From assembly GCA_963921825.1 (NCBI GenBank), contig OY997591.1:29781825-29845824 (forward strand): a stretch of 64,000 nt of DNA, read 5' to 3'. The notes beneath the pieces are model-generated. The model worked only from the letters and a program-made list of their open reading frames with translations, was not told where the DNA came from and did not search any database. This stretch comes from Erodium maritimum. Taxonomy: Eukaryota; Streptophyta; Magnoliopsida; Geraniales; Geraniaceae. The position numbers and the translations under genes are program-made. Positions 20,956 to 32,420 of this stretch are shown piece by piece (within the stretch, counting starts at the first letter, position 1; every line of letters begins with the position of its first letter).

Positions 20956-23897
20956 TGGCACGCCCCAAATCCGGTTGTGACCGGACTCGAGACGTGAGCT
21001 TGAAATAAAGATAAATAACGATAATTAAAATAAAATTTAAATAAGAAGCTCCGAAAGGGTAAAAACCAAATCCAATCAACGATTCGAAAACTCAAAATGT
21101 AAATAAGACAACAGGTTTAATACAAAAATAAGATGGTACGTCTCTAATATAACAACACCCGAACCCTCAGTGAGCTCCCGAGCCCTGAGGCTTTACTCAG
21201 CAAGGAAACCTGTAAAACAATAGTAAACACGACGGGGGTGAGCTTACGCTCAGTAGGAAAAAGCAGTAAGTAAAAGAAACCCCCGTTAAAGCATAAAACT
21301 AATTAGTACAAGTATGCAAAGTTTATAATTAGAACTATTAATCAAAGGTGCTGTAAATATAAATCAATAAAAAAACCAATGATTTAAAGAAAGTAACTCT
21401 CAAGGAAATCAACGGACAATAAAGAATGTAATACTTAGAGAAAAATAACACTCAAGGATATCAATAGAAAGAGAACAAACTTAACAAGGGGATTAATCAA
21501 AGAAGCACACAAGTACTGAGATATCTAATATTGAATTCCACGACTCTGATCCGTACATCGACTGGTACATCATGTTAGAATGCCCCTCGGTCCGGAGAAA
21601 ATATTATCATCGGGATTTCTGGAAAAGTTCCCTAGGAACGCACGTTCTCGGAAGTCCTGAAATGTCCCCAAAGGACCATAGATCATCGAGATAAAGTGAG
21701 TCTCTCTGGAACACGTAGCATCGGAATGAGACAATAAAGTACCTTGTCGGAACATTCATCGGCCTCGGTCTTCCCAGAACGCGTAGCATCAGGGTGGGAC
21801 TAGTCTTTCCGGAACACGTAGCATCGGATAAGACAATAATATACCATACCGAAATGTCCCTCGGTCTAGGTCTTCCCGGAACACGTAGCATCGGGGTGAA
21901 ACAACAATGTAAACGTATCAGACCGGCTTACCCTCTAGATCGAATATCAGCCCGGAAACACCCTTGGAAAGTAAACACAAAGACACGCAATACCCAACAA
22001 ATCACGATATAACAAACTCATATTATCCACCAAGCTTATCGGCATAACTTACCAACAACGTATCATCGGTCTATCACTCACCCGATCATATCCTTAAACA
22101 CAATCAATTCACATTCAAACAACCATTCAACCAATCACATCGCAATCATTTCATTCATTCAACCAATCACGTCACATTCATTTCATTCATTTAACCAATC
22201 ATAACACGGTCAGTCATTCATATTATAATCAACTTAATTCATCTAGTTTAGTATGACTCTTAAATTAACCTAAAGACGGAGCATGCATCGACCTTAAAAC
22301 GAACAAACATCGGTAAATACGATCAACAAGCAACCATAGGGCTCGACATGGCCATTCTACCAGCACGGCAAAATTCCCAAGATATTGAAAGCGGTTAACT
22401 AGTGAATCACATCATATATGCATGCTAAGACTCGTACGATTATTATTATTATACTTGAAAAACGGTTATTCTGGTGAAACACATCCTATATGCATGCTAG
22501 GACCTTTCCGGTCATTATTATCCTATAGGCATACTATTAGCGTCATTTAAATTACCATAAGAGTTTAGGACTTTTCCCTACCTCAAGAAGAACCAACAGC
22601 TACGTCTCCTAGTTGTTGAAGTTCGGGCTTATCTCCGGTATTCTCAGGCGAAATCAGGGTCTAGGTTTAACAGATAAAGTTCATAATCAGTCCCGGTCCA
22701 GTTATAACATTCCTCTAATTTATCAAATTCGTCTTTTAATTTAACCGTTAAGTCCTTGAATTTATCTGATTTTAGCCCAATTATTAGTTAAATCATTTAT
22801 TTAAAACTGTCCGACTCGGTCGACACGAGTCAGACCCAAACTCGGCCCGAATCTGGAAACCGGATCCGAAACCGACTGGATCCAAGTCTAGACCCAAAAC
22901 GACCCGAGCCCGACCCGAGCCCGACCCGGATCCAGACCCGAGTCCAGACTCAAGTCCAGGATCCAGTTCAAGTCCAGGCCTGAGGCCCAAACCCGAGCTG
23001 GAGCCCAAACCTGGTTCTTGCCCAAGTCCGGTCCGAGCTTGGTTCTGGCCCAGGCCCGTCCTTTCCCTGAGACGTGAACGGAGGCACGGCGGCTAGGGTT
23101 CCGGCCTAGCTCCGGCGACGGTGGCAGAGGCGAGATCGGGGTTTCTCTCGACGGCGGCGACGGCGTCATGGCTCAGAGTGACGATGGGAGTGGTGGTTGG
23201 GGCGAATTCCGAGCACTCCCGTCCATATCTGACGTCGTGAGAAGCTCGCCGGCGTAAAAAATTCAGATCTGGAGTTTGACAACTCCGACGAACCTCTCCG
23301 ACCACACCCGACCACCACGAGCTCGCGCGCGCGCGGATTTGGGGAAAAGGGTTGACGGGAAAGGCGAATCCGGTCGGGAAACAAGCTCACCGTCACAGGT
23401 TCTTCTCGTTTCTGGTACGGCGAGGCTTGAACGAGAAAGGGGCGGCGGTGTTTCGTTTCGATTCAGCAAGGAAGAAGAAGGGAGAGAGTTTCTGGTGTTG
23501 TGTGGTCGTGGGTGGAAGCAGAAGAAGAAGAACAAGAAGGAGAAGGTGGAGAATGGTGAAGAGGGAGGTCGGAGAAGAAGGGAGGTCGGCGTGGATTTGG
23601 TTCTGGTTCGCGCGAGAGAGAAATGGCGATTGGAAGACGAAGGCTTCGGGATGCGTGCGCTCGAATGAGGAAGCTGAGGCGGCGAGCTTAGGGTTAGCTC
23701 GCAAGGGGTTTGGGCCGAGCGTGGAAATGGGCTCGGGTTGGCTTGGGCCTGGTCTCTGATCGGGCCTGCCAGCCTGGTCCAGCCCAACTCTTCTTTTCTT
23801 TCTTTCTTTTTTTTGAAATCGATCCAAAATTTAACTCGTTCTCCAACCCTCGACGTTCCAACGATAATTTAACAAAATAAATTCTCTGGTCTTTTTA
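20956..23897 (-). repeat. 3' LTR of gypsy element B (left in window), 2942 bp
   Basis: Minus-strand start reads TAAAAAGACC (TGTAAAGACC in the other LTR) and its end reads GGGGCGTGCCA (GGGGCGTGACA in the other). It contains imperfect repeats around CGTAGCATCGG (21700-21900) and CCGACCCGA-rich runs (22900-22970). The splice-like module is at 21210-21252. It is about 780 bp longer than the partner LTR, which has lost the segment equivalent to about 21300-22120. Confidence 0.85.
21210..21252 (-). promoter_or_regulatory. Palindrome plus 3' splice-like module, LTR of B
   Basis: Minus strand: TGAGCGTAAGCTCA, then a pyrimidine-rich run ending TTGTTTTACAG|GTTTCC. The sequence differs from the D/E/F version but keeps the same order and acceptor features. 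In the partner LTR (near 28852) the CAG is changed to CAT. Confidence 0.5.
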
Positions 23898-24240
23898 GTC
23901 TACCCTCCTTAAAGGAATTTCGTCCTCGAAATTTAAAACGGAAGTACCCCAAAGGTCGAAAAAGGTGGGGGTAGCGCGAACCTCGTCCTCGCGTTCTCAA
24001 GTTGCGGTGGTAATGCAAGGCGATAAGCAACGGCTCTCACTCTGCTCAAACCCTCAGAAGGTCCGAAAAGCCGCGGGGTCAACTTGCCTCTGTCGCGGTT
24101 GAACAGCGAGAGGCCCTTGTTCGGCTCACTCTCATAAATACGTGATCACCGACTGTAAACTCAAAAGGTCGAAGTCGTCTATCTGCATAACTCTTTTGTC
24201 GGCTCTGCACGTTCTTTAGCCGTTCCCGAATCAACGCAAC
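23898..24240 (-). pseudogene. Gypsy integrase C-terminal remnant and polypurine tract (element B)
   Basis: Minus-strand translation shows KNVQSRQKSYADRR, FTVGDHVFMRVS and, after a frameshift, GKLTPRLFGP and VAYRLALPPQLENA. This is the C-terminal part of a plant gypsy integrase just before the end of pol. It runs into CGAGGACGAAATTCCTTTAA and the polypurine tract (AAGGAGGGTAGAC, 23910-23898) next to the 3' LTR. This fixes both the class and the orientation of element B. No chromodomain follows. Confidence 0.85.
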
Positions 24241-26464
24241 CTTCGTTCAAACGGGCTTCACTTGATCACGCTAGTTACCCAAACGCCATACTTGGCGGTA
24301 AGAACAGCCTTACTCAACAGTTCACAAATTCACCAAGCAACAAATCATACCATAACTCCAAGAATCACCGAGCACATACAACAATTCAATTAACTCCCAA
24401 ACACTATGGAATACTAGGTAGCGGTCTAGATATCCTATACCAGAATCTTACCTCGGTATAGACATTGTACCGTCACAGACACATCGGTCTAGAGATCCCA
24501 TACCGGAATCTTCCGTCGGTATAGATATCGCACCGGAATACACAGCATCAGTCATAGGTATCCTACCAGAACCTTTCGTAAAGTGAACAGAAGTTGGAAC
24601 TAAACGCAGACGTAACTTTTCAACTTCTCTTTAGTAATCGTTACAGGGAAGATTCACACCGGAACTCAAACATGGTCATGTCACGACCCAACACAAACAG
24701 CTAAACAAGAAAGTAAAACACAAAAGCAATCATCAAGATAAAGGACGCCATACACAATGCCAGGTGTGGAACAACCGCTCATTTTACCACATCTAGTGGA
24801 AAGGTAGGCGTACCTCAAAACACACAACAACCAGACTTTACTATAACCACACCCGACATTAAGTAACATAAACCCAAGATCTATCAACGAAGCTTAACCA
24901 ACCCGTGGTATTCCTCTTACCGTTGACACTTGCTTAACTACTACCGATCAAACCAACTTATAAGTCGTTTCATCCAAGTTACCACAACAAGCATTGTAAT
25001 ATCAAGGATTTGAACGGCTTAGATTACTTTGCACGCATCTCAACCTCGTGTTTCCACGGTGACTCTGCGCGGTTCCTTCAATCGTCTCTCGAACAACTCA
25101 GGACCGACCACGGTCAACTCTTAACTCTCACTGTGCCCTGCGTGGGCACCAGCCTTGACCTACCCTACGATGCTTCGTTCGGTGCCATCTTGTTACTGGC
25201 CTGGAAGCTTGTGGTAGTCGCACTCGGCTAACTGTCTTCAGATCCCAACGTGAGGTGTTCTCACTTCTACGGCGTAAGCTTAATGGTTGCACTAGTCCTC
25301 GTGAGACTGTGGCGTTCGTCCTTCCCTTGCTGCCAAAGGTACGTCTTCATACTCGGTTCTCGTTCTCCGCGTTCTGCTCCGCTGGAAATGTCGCCTGATG
25401 TCCCTGTATCTCTCGATGTTCCCACTTGCACCGTGCGGCGTGAATGATGTGACTCTCGCGAGACGTCTTCTTCACTGCTACGTGACACAAACTCTCTTCT
25501 CGATCCACTACCTGCTCACGATCTTTGGTGTTGCCGTTGTTGACCATCTTCTTCTAAAACTTTATCGCGTCGGCACTGAGTATTGGGTCTTCATCTTGAT
25601 GCGGTCCAGCTTCCGGTGGTCTTCATGCCTCCTTAGCGCTCCGCTCCTCTCCTTCTTGAAGCGTGCTTCAATCTTCATGGTGTTGCGCTCGGACAGGTAT
25701 CCCTTCTCTCTGGCCCTCCGGATTGACATTCGGTTTGGTCAACTCTTCTTGCGCGAATCTGCATGGTACAAGGATGTTGGTGTCATCTCTGGCTTCAGGT
25801 CAATTCTGATGCCAACCTCGAGAACTGGCGGCAATTCGATCGGCTCCTCTGGGAAGAACTTAGGGAAACACACTTTACTCTAATCTCACACGCACGGCAC
25901 ACACTCGTCCGTCTCCTTTCCTGCTAACCGGGGTGTCAAGCCATAAAGTTCGTCTCAAAGGTTCGATTCTTAAGACTTCAATCTTCCAGCAGGGGTAGAA
26001 GAAGCTTGAGATTGCGACGCTTGTGGGTTATGGGCCCACCACGCTTCCGCTGCGCCACTCTAATCTTATCGTCACTCGGTAATCTCCTGTGACCGGTCGG
26101 ACTGTTTACTGGTCATTACTGCAGTCCTTCACTGCTCGGCAATCGTTGTTGATAGCCCTCGATGAACGTCTGATGTTCCACAATTCGGTTCTTAAAACTC
26201 GGTCAACACGTCCGAAGAAGGAAAAGAAACTTCCAGTACGGCAAGGTCTTTAAGAACGAGACGGTCAGTTACTCTACTTTCAAACTCACACTGACACTAA
26301 ACGGTACTACAAAACTCCCGGCCGACGTGTTAAAGCACGAGTGGACTTAACGATTTTAAAGCTTCGCTTCAACATAAAGCAATCACGAAACAAAAGAAAC
26401 AAGCTTAATCCTCAAGTGTCAGCCAACACGAAAACCGAAATTTAAATAGTAAACAAGTACTCTA
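24241..26464 (-). pseudogene. Degenerate pol region of gypsy element B
   Basis: About 2.2 kb lie where protease, RT, RNase H and most of integrase should be. Only one further pol-like stretch is convincing: minus strand near 25880-25780 reads ELPPVLEVGIRIDLKPEM, like the linker before a gypsy RT. No RT catalytic box, RNase H or integrase core is visible. Two imperfect copies of a 60-bp block occur at 24420-24540 (CGGTATAGACAT, CGGTATAGATAT). The long frames on either strand here (for example 25398-25883 plus) look like chance openings. A tRNA fragment sits at 26020-26064. Confidence 0.55.
26020..26064 (-). ncRNA. 5' half of initiator tRNA-Met, fragment
   Basis: Read on the minus strand, 45 bases match the plant initiator tRNA-Met from its first base through D arm, anticodon stem-loop (GTGGG CCCATAA CCCAC, anticodon CAT) and into the variable region. 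One mismatch shows (ATTAGAG for ATCAGAG). After that the T arm and 3' acceptor strand do not form, so this is not a functional tRNA. It could be a captured tRNA copy or a SINE head. It lies inside a retrotransposon that is itself primed by this tRNA. Confidence 0.7.
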
Positions 26465-27610
26465 AGCGATCTCAACATCAGAAACGTCTCCCTCGGCTCG
26501 GGGCCCGGTAATCGCGTACATTCGTCCCTGCTAAATCTGAGGTCCTCCTCTCGGGGGTGGTGGAAGTGTCAACTGTTGTGAAGTCCCCGGCTACTGTCTC
26601 TATGATGGTGCCCCTGCCACATAACGTGGGGCTCTCGTCGCCTGAGTTTGACGCTGGCAGAAAGAAGGTGTCTGGCCTGACTGCGACTGCTTTGGTCGCT
26701 GCACGGGTCCTCCTCCAACTCGGTCAGGGCACACGGTGAAGAGGTGTCCAAGTCTGCCGTAGTAGTAGTATGTCCGCTCTTTACCTGAGACGGGGCATTG
26801 TCTCGCTAAGTGTCCGACCTGGTCGCAAGTACGGCATCGGCGTGTGCCGTCCCTCGGACAATCTCGGCTCCGATGGCCTGATTGGTGGCAAAAGTAACAT
26901 ACTGGCGGCCGCTCCGATGCGGTGGGTCCGGCCGACGCCATCGACCCGTCCTGTCTTGCCCTACCAGACTGAGTCTGAGGTCGGAAGAATCCTGAGGTCC
27001 TCTGCCTCCGGGGATCACAGACCTCTGTCGGCCCTAAGAAGCCGCTCGGTCTCGGCCTGCTCCCCCGGGCTCTGGCGGTCTCACGGAAGCGTCGCCCCAC
27101 TGCTGGTGCCTGATCCACCAGCTCCGAATACACCCGGGTCCCGACTGCGGTAACCTGTTCCACAAACGCGGGGCGAAGCCCTCCCTCAAATCTTCTACAG
27201 CGGTGAATCTCGGTCGGCACTACCTCCGGTGTAAAGCGGGATAAGGAAGTAACTCTCGTCTCGTACTCAAAGGTCGACATCCCCCCCTAACGCAGTTCCA
27301 GGAACTGTTGATGCCTATCCTCCCGGGCTGACTGTGGGGAGTACTGCTCTAGGAACCGCTCTCTGAGCGACTGAAAATCATCCCCAACTTGAACCTCTTC
27401 GCGATACCATTCCTGGTATGCATCTCTCTCCATCTGGAACGTCGCAAAAGATAGTCTCACGTGATCCTCAACGAAGTCACCCTGGGCACTCGCTGCACCT
27501 GCCTGCTCAATGGCGGGTGGCTGCCCCTGGCCCCCGGCTGGGCGGCCTCTAATGCCTCTCGGAATTGGATGTGAGACATGTCGTGTACCCATTGCACGGA
27601 TAACGCACAT
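26465..27610 (-). pseudogene. Gypsy gag of element B (one frameshift)
   Basis: Gag forms the virus-like particle and binds the RNA. The frame opens at ATG 27610 and includes LSFATFQMERDAYQEWYR and FLEQYSPQSAREDRHQQFLE, typical of plant gypsy capsid. At 27279-27288 a run of G on the coding strand and a TAG break the frame. It resumes as MSTFEYETRVTSLSRFTPE to about 26600. Two CCHC zinc knuckles are intact (CYFCHQSGHRSRDC, CRTCDQVGHLARQC). A third has lost both leading cysteines to tyrosine (YYYYGRLGHLFTVC), consistent with TGT-to-TAT decay. The end of Gag reads MYAITGPRAEGD before the protease is lost. Confidence 0.85.
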
Positions 27611-28575
27611 GTTCAGTTTCTCGGATTTCGAATAAACAGTTTGCTTAAAGCAAAAACATTCACACGCGTTTCACAAGGGTCAAACTCGGACCAACGGTAA
27701 ACTTAGGGTTAGTAGCCATAAATAATCCTTCATATAAGCAGAGAAGCACGCACACTTGTGTGTCTCACAGAAATAATTCATACAAAACAATCAACTCACG
27801 TAGGAGGCACAGCTTCAAACAAGTCACACAAACAACATACCAGACGGGCATACACTTCGGTCGGGTATCTTCCCATAGCATGGGGTACAAGGTCACAGCA
27901 CAGAACAATTTCACAAATGAAAGCATTATTTCAAATTCTTAGGTTTTCAACGCTTTTCTCTTTTCATCACAACATTCATGTCGATCTCGCGTCGTTACAA
28001 CCCGATTCAGGCGTCCCCGAATCTCGTTGTAATCACTTGACATCCCCCTATCACGCTCGACTACAGTGGCGCCCCTGAGTCAACTCGTGATAGTACAAAC
28101 ACTTCAGTATTGCAGAAATTTCAGTATCACCCGTTTATATATTTCATCTACCATCCGCTTAAGTGGGACATTTAATAAACAATCGTACACAGCGTTTAGC
28201 GTATAAGACACACCATCATGTCAAAGGTACACATCACGCACCATCGGAAGTACATCACTTGGGTCAGGTCAACATTTCAAATTCATCAATCAAACAATGG
28301 CCGACCAAAGCGGCAACACATTTAACAGTTATTCAACCAATGCGTCATAAACAGCCCGAGCATCGCTCGTTAAACTAACTTCCATCTCAACCGATCGGCA
28401 TCATAGATCCATTAAGGGTACAGCAGTGCAGAGGATAAGATACGATTTGTGTAAAGCGAAAGGTAACATAGAGAAGATAAGACTTAAACAACTACTTCAC
28501 ACTTAACAACCTACTCTACCCACCTAATTGACGTACGGTCCGAGGTTTTGAGAAACAAATTCCAAATGAAACCAG
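27611..28575 (-). other. Leader of gypsy element B
   Basis: Roughly 965 bases between primer site and gag. No gene, only short chance frames. Nothing in it can be assigned beyond its position. Confidence 0.6.
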
Positions 28576-28587
28576 GCTCTGATACCA
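28576..28587 (-). promoter_or_regulatory. Primer-binding site of gypsy element B
   Basis: Minus strand TGGTATCAGAGC, complementary to initiator tRNA-Met, three bases after the LTR end (GGGGCGTGACA). This proves that the unit ending in GGGGCGTGACA is an LTR, which in turn identifies A, C, D, E and F as solo LTRs. Confidence 0.95.
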
Positions 28588-28590
28588 AAT

Positions 28591-30753
28591 TGTCACGCCC
28601 CAAATCCGGTTTTGACCGGACTCGAGACGTGAGCTTGAAATAAAGATAAATAACGATAATTAAAATAAACTTTAAATAAGAAGCTCCGAAAGGGTAAAAA
28701 CCAAATCCAATCAACGATTCGAAAACTCAAAATGTAAATAAGACAACAGGTTTAATACAAAAATAAGATGGTACGTCTCAATATAACAACACCCGAACCC
28801 TCAGTGAGCTCCCGAGCCCTGAGGCTTCCTACAACCTACTCAATAAGGAAACATGTAAAACAACAGTAAACACAAAGGGGGTGAGCTTACGCTCAATAGG
28901 AAAAAGCAGTAAGTAAAAGAAACCCCCGTTAAAGCATAAAATCAATCAACCAATCACATCGCAATCATTTCAACCAATCAACCAATCACATTGCAATCAT
29001 TTCATTCATTCAACCAATCATAACACGGTCAATCATTCATATTATAATCAACTTAATTCATCTAGTTAAGTATGACTCTTAAATTAACCTAAAGACGGAG
29101 CACGCATCGACCTTAAAGCGAACAAACATCAGTAAATACGATCAACAAGCAACCCTAAGGCTCGACATGGCTATTCTACCAGCACGGAAAAATTTCCAAG
29201 ATATTTAAAGCGTTTAACTAGTGAATCATATCCTATATGCATGCTAAGACTCGTCCGGTTATTATTATACTTAAAAACGGTTATTCTAGTGAAACACATC
29301 CTATATGCATGCTAGGACCTTTCCGGTCATTATTATCCTATAGGCATTCTATTAGCGTTATTTAAATTACCATAAGAGTTTAGTACTTTTCCCTACCTCA
29401 AGAAGAACCAACAGGTACGTCTCCTAGTTGGTGACGTCCAGGCCTATCTCTGTTCTTCTCGGGCGAAGTCAGGGTTTGGGTTTAACAGATAATGTTCATA
29501 CTCAGTCCCGGTCCATTTATAACAGTCCTCTAATTTATCAAATTCGTCTTTTAGTTTAACCGTTAAGTTCTTGAATTTATCTGATTTTAGCCCAATTATT
29601 AATGAAATCATTATTTTAAACTATCCGACCCGAGTCTGAGCCGAATCCGGCCCGAATCCGAAACCGACTGGATCCGAGTCTAGATCTGAACCGACCCGAG
29701 CCCGAGCTAGACCCGAGTCCAGACCCAAGTCCAGGATCCAGTTCAAGTCCAGGCTTGAGGCCCAAACCCGAGCTAGAGCCCAAACCTGGTTCTGGCTCAA
29801 GTCCGGTCCGAGCTTGGTTCTAGCCCAGGCCCGTTCCTGGCCTGAGACATGAACGGAGGCACGGCGGCTAGGGTTCCGGCCCAGCTCCGGCGACGGCGGT
29901 AGAGGCGAGGTCGGGGTTTCTCTCGACGGCGGCGACGGCGTCAGGGCTCAGAGTGACGATGGGAGTGGTGGTTGGGGAGAATTCCGAGATCTCCCGTCCA
30001 GTTCTGACGCCGTGACAAGCTCGCCGGCGTAAAAAACTTAGATCTGGAGTTTGACAACTCCGGCGAACCTCTACGACCACACCCGACCACTACGAGCTCG
30101 CCCGCGTGGATTTGGCGAAAAGGGTTGACGGGAAAGGCGAATCCGGTCGGGAAACGAGTTCACCGTCACAGGTTCTTCTCGCTTTCTAGTACGGCGAGCC
30201 TTGAACGAGAAAGTGGCGGCGGCGTTTCGTTTCGATTCAGCGAAGTAGACAAAGGGAGAGGGTTTCTGGTGTTGTGTGGTCGTGGGTGGAAGAAGAAGAA
30301 GAAGAAGAAGAAGAAGAAGAAGAAGAAGAAGAAGAAGAAGAAGAAGAAGAAGAAGAAGAAGAAGAAGAAGAAGAAGAAGAAGAAGAAGAAGAAGAAGAAG
30401 AAGAAGGTGGATAAGGGTGAAGAGGGAGGTCGGAGAAGAAGGGAGGTCGGCGTGGATTTGGTTCTGGTTCGCGCGAGAGAGAAATGGCGAGAGGAAGACG
30501 AAGGCTTCGGGATGCGTGCGCTCGAATGAGGAAGCTGAGGCGACGAGCTTAGGGTTAGCTCGCAAGGGGTTTGGGCCGAGCGCAGAAATGGGCTCGGGTT
30601 GGCTTGGGCCTGGTCTCTGACCGGGCCTGCCAGCCTGGTCCAGCCCAACTCTTCTCTTCTTTTTTTTTTTGAAATCGATCCAAAATTTAACTCGTTCTCC
30701 AACCCTAGACGTTTCAACGATAATTTAACAAAATAAATTCTCCGGTCTTTACA
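28591..30753 (-). repeat. 5' LTR of gypsy element B (right in window), 2163 bp
   Basis: Minus strand begins TGTAAAGACCGGAG and ends GGGGCGTGACA. It matches the partner LTR apart from scattered substitutions, a deletion of about 0.8 kb (after about 28938) and a large GAA expansion at 30289-30406. The two indels make the LTR pair unequal in length. Confidence 0.9.
30289..30406 (+). repeat. (GAA)n microsatellite, about 39 perfect units
   Basis: 118 bases of uninterrupted GAA. The same site in the partner LTR (about 23519-23545) is only a short imperfect run, so the expansion happened in this LTR after insertion. It creates artefactual poly-Lys, poly-Arg and poly-Leu/Phe frames. Confidence 0.95.
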
Positions 30754-31832
30754 GTTATAAACTAAAACAGGGAAATCAAATGTTGTGTTATAACATGCTT
30801 GAATGATAACATCTTCTGTGATGTGATATTGGCATGGTGCACGTAATAGCCCCGATGTCGTTTTAATTCTTTATCCCTTTTCACGGCCTACGAGTCATTA
30901 GAGTTAGCGTGTTATTAATTTTTCGAGGTGTGGTTGTCGTACCACTTATTTGTAATACTTATTAATTCCCGACGTGTGAGTAGTGTATTCAATTTTAATC
31001 TTTTGGTGTTGACATCGGCTTAGAGTCGGTGAAGCTCAAGAAGCTAGTTGGAGTTAGTTTAGGGGGCTATTATGTTCACATTTATCGATTTATGCTAGGT
31101 TTAGTTTGTGCATGATTAATTATATGTGTTTTAAAATTGTATGCTAAACTATATTTACCGAGCATATCACCTCACATGCAAAGATAAAATTGGATTTTTG
31201 ATCCTTATTTGTGAGCCCTTAGAATCTTCATTGCATTGGCTATAGTTGAAGGATTCGAAGGAAGAATTACATTGGCTGTAATTGGAGGCATCATTACATT
31301 TGGAATGTAGTTGATGTGCTCATCGCATCTAGGGTGTGCCTAAAGTTTTAAACACAACCAGACAAGTAAAAATGGTCATGTCTGATACCTCCCAATTATC
31401 AACATCTTACTACTTCCCCGTCTTATGGGTGTCGTGCGCCTTAGCAGAGCATCCATGGGAAAGAGGGGTAGTAGGTTTGGATGACATATGTGAATGTCGT
31501 GCGCCTTAGCGGAGCACCTACATAGTGACGGGCCATAGTTAAAAATTTGTGGATCCGCCTACAATTCTCAGCCATGGTTGAGTAAGGTATCAGATATGGT
31601 AAGTCGTGTACACATGTACATACCCTAGCCAAGAGTCACATTAGATGTGATTGGACGGGGTCCTACCTACATAGCTCGATTAAGTGGTGAGCCTTCGTTC
31701 AGCTTGATCAAGAGAATCGAGGATCTTGGTTCTAGATTCTAAAGGTTTAAAATCGATTGCTTGGTGTTTAGACTTGATCTTCAGAAGAAAAAAATTCAGT
31801 TTACTGATTGAATTTTATCTGTTGTAGATCAA
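30754..31832 (+). other. Leader of copia copy 3, continued
   Basis: Resumes the copia leader cut at 20955; matches 12530-13643 of the complete element, including the duplicated block GGTGTCGTGCGCCTTAGC (near 31427, again near 31495). No gene. Confidence 0.8.
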
Positions 31833-32420
31833 ATGAAAAATTCAGCGAACAATAATTGTTTGTTGTTGAAAATTATTATTGACAAGGTCAAGCTGAATGG
31901 GACAAACTATTTGGACTGGTACAGAATTTTGAGGATTGACCTCAAGTCTGACCGCAAAGAATATGTCTTTGACAACGCTGTCCCCAAGACCATATCAGAG
32001 TTACGTGAAATGTCAGTAACTGCTAAGAAGAATATCAAGGATCAGGGATTTAAGGATATTCTGATGGTCAACAAGGGAACCATTTTTAAGAAGGGAACTG
32101 GGAGTGGCAAGTGTGGGGCCCTTGCGCACTTGACAGGAAAGATAAGACACCCAGTGACTCATAGCCCTTCGAGGACCGGGGAGTCCTCGAGGAAGGATTA
32201 GGAAACTGTGAATGCTTTTTTCTACTACCAACAGCCTGGTCATTGAAATCGGGATTACAGGATATATACGGATAACTTGAAGAAGAGCGGTGGGAATGCG
32301 CCTTCATCAGGTAGCATGGATGATCTAAAGAAGGGCGGTAGGATTGCGCCTTCATAAGATGACTTGGATCATTTACGGAAGGTCAATGAGACCGCGCCTT
32401 CATTGGGTCTTAACTTTATA
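31833..32420 (+). pseudogene. copia gag remnant (copy 3)
   Basis: Opens at ATG 31833 with KLNGTNYLDWYRILR and runs to 32201. It has the same internal deletion as the complete element (junction near 31987, TISELREM) and the same triplicated linker (32270-32405, GCGCCTTCAT in each unit). The frame is lost after 32201, within the linker region. Sharing both changes shows that copy 3 and the complete copy descend from one already gag-deleted ancestor. Confidence 0.8.

Larger units (their letters stand above)
20956..30753 (-). mobile_element. Ty3/gypsy LTR retrotransposon B, reversed, internally deleted
   Basis: Read on the minus strand: 5' LTR (30753-28591), Met-tRNA primer site, leader, gag with CCHC knuckles, scraps of pol including the integrase C-terminus, polypurine tract, and 3' LTR (23897-20956). 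Flanks are GATAT (20951-20955) and GTTAT (30754-30758), a target duplication with one mismatch, and the surrounding copia leader joins cleanly across it. Most of protease, RT, RNase H and integrase is missing or unreadable, so the element is non-autonomous. Gag and the end of pol resemble the chromovirus side of plant gypsy elements, but no chromodomain is present. Confidence 0.9.

Noticed and set aside
22793..23827. Several overlapping frames on both strands in GC-rich DNA
   Set aside because: They lie inside the LTR of gypsy element B, at the same place as similar frames in the other LTR (29868-30717); high GC makes stops rare.
25398..25883. 161-residue plus-strand frame as a host gene
   Set aside because: It is opposite to the pol remnant of element B, which reads ELPPVLEVGIRIDLKPEM on the other strand; no domain is recognisable on the plus strand.
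26020..26064. Functional initiator tRNA gene
   Set aside because: The T arm and 3' acceptor strand cannot be formed; only the 5' half matches.
30071..30717. Frames of 114-183 residues with long poly-Lys, Arg, Leu or Phe runs
   Set aside because: Produced by the GAA microsatellite reading open in several frames.
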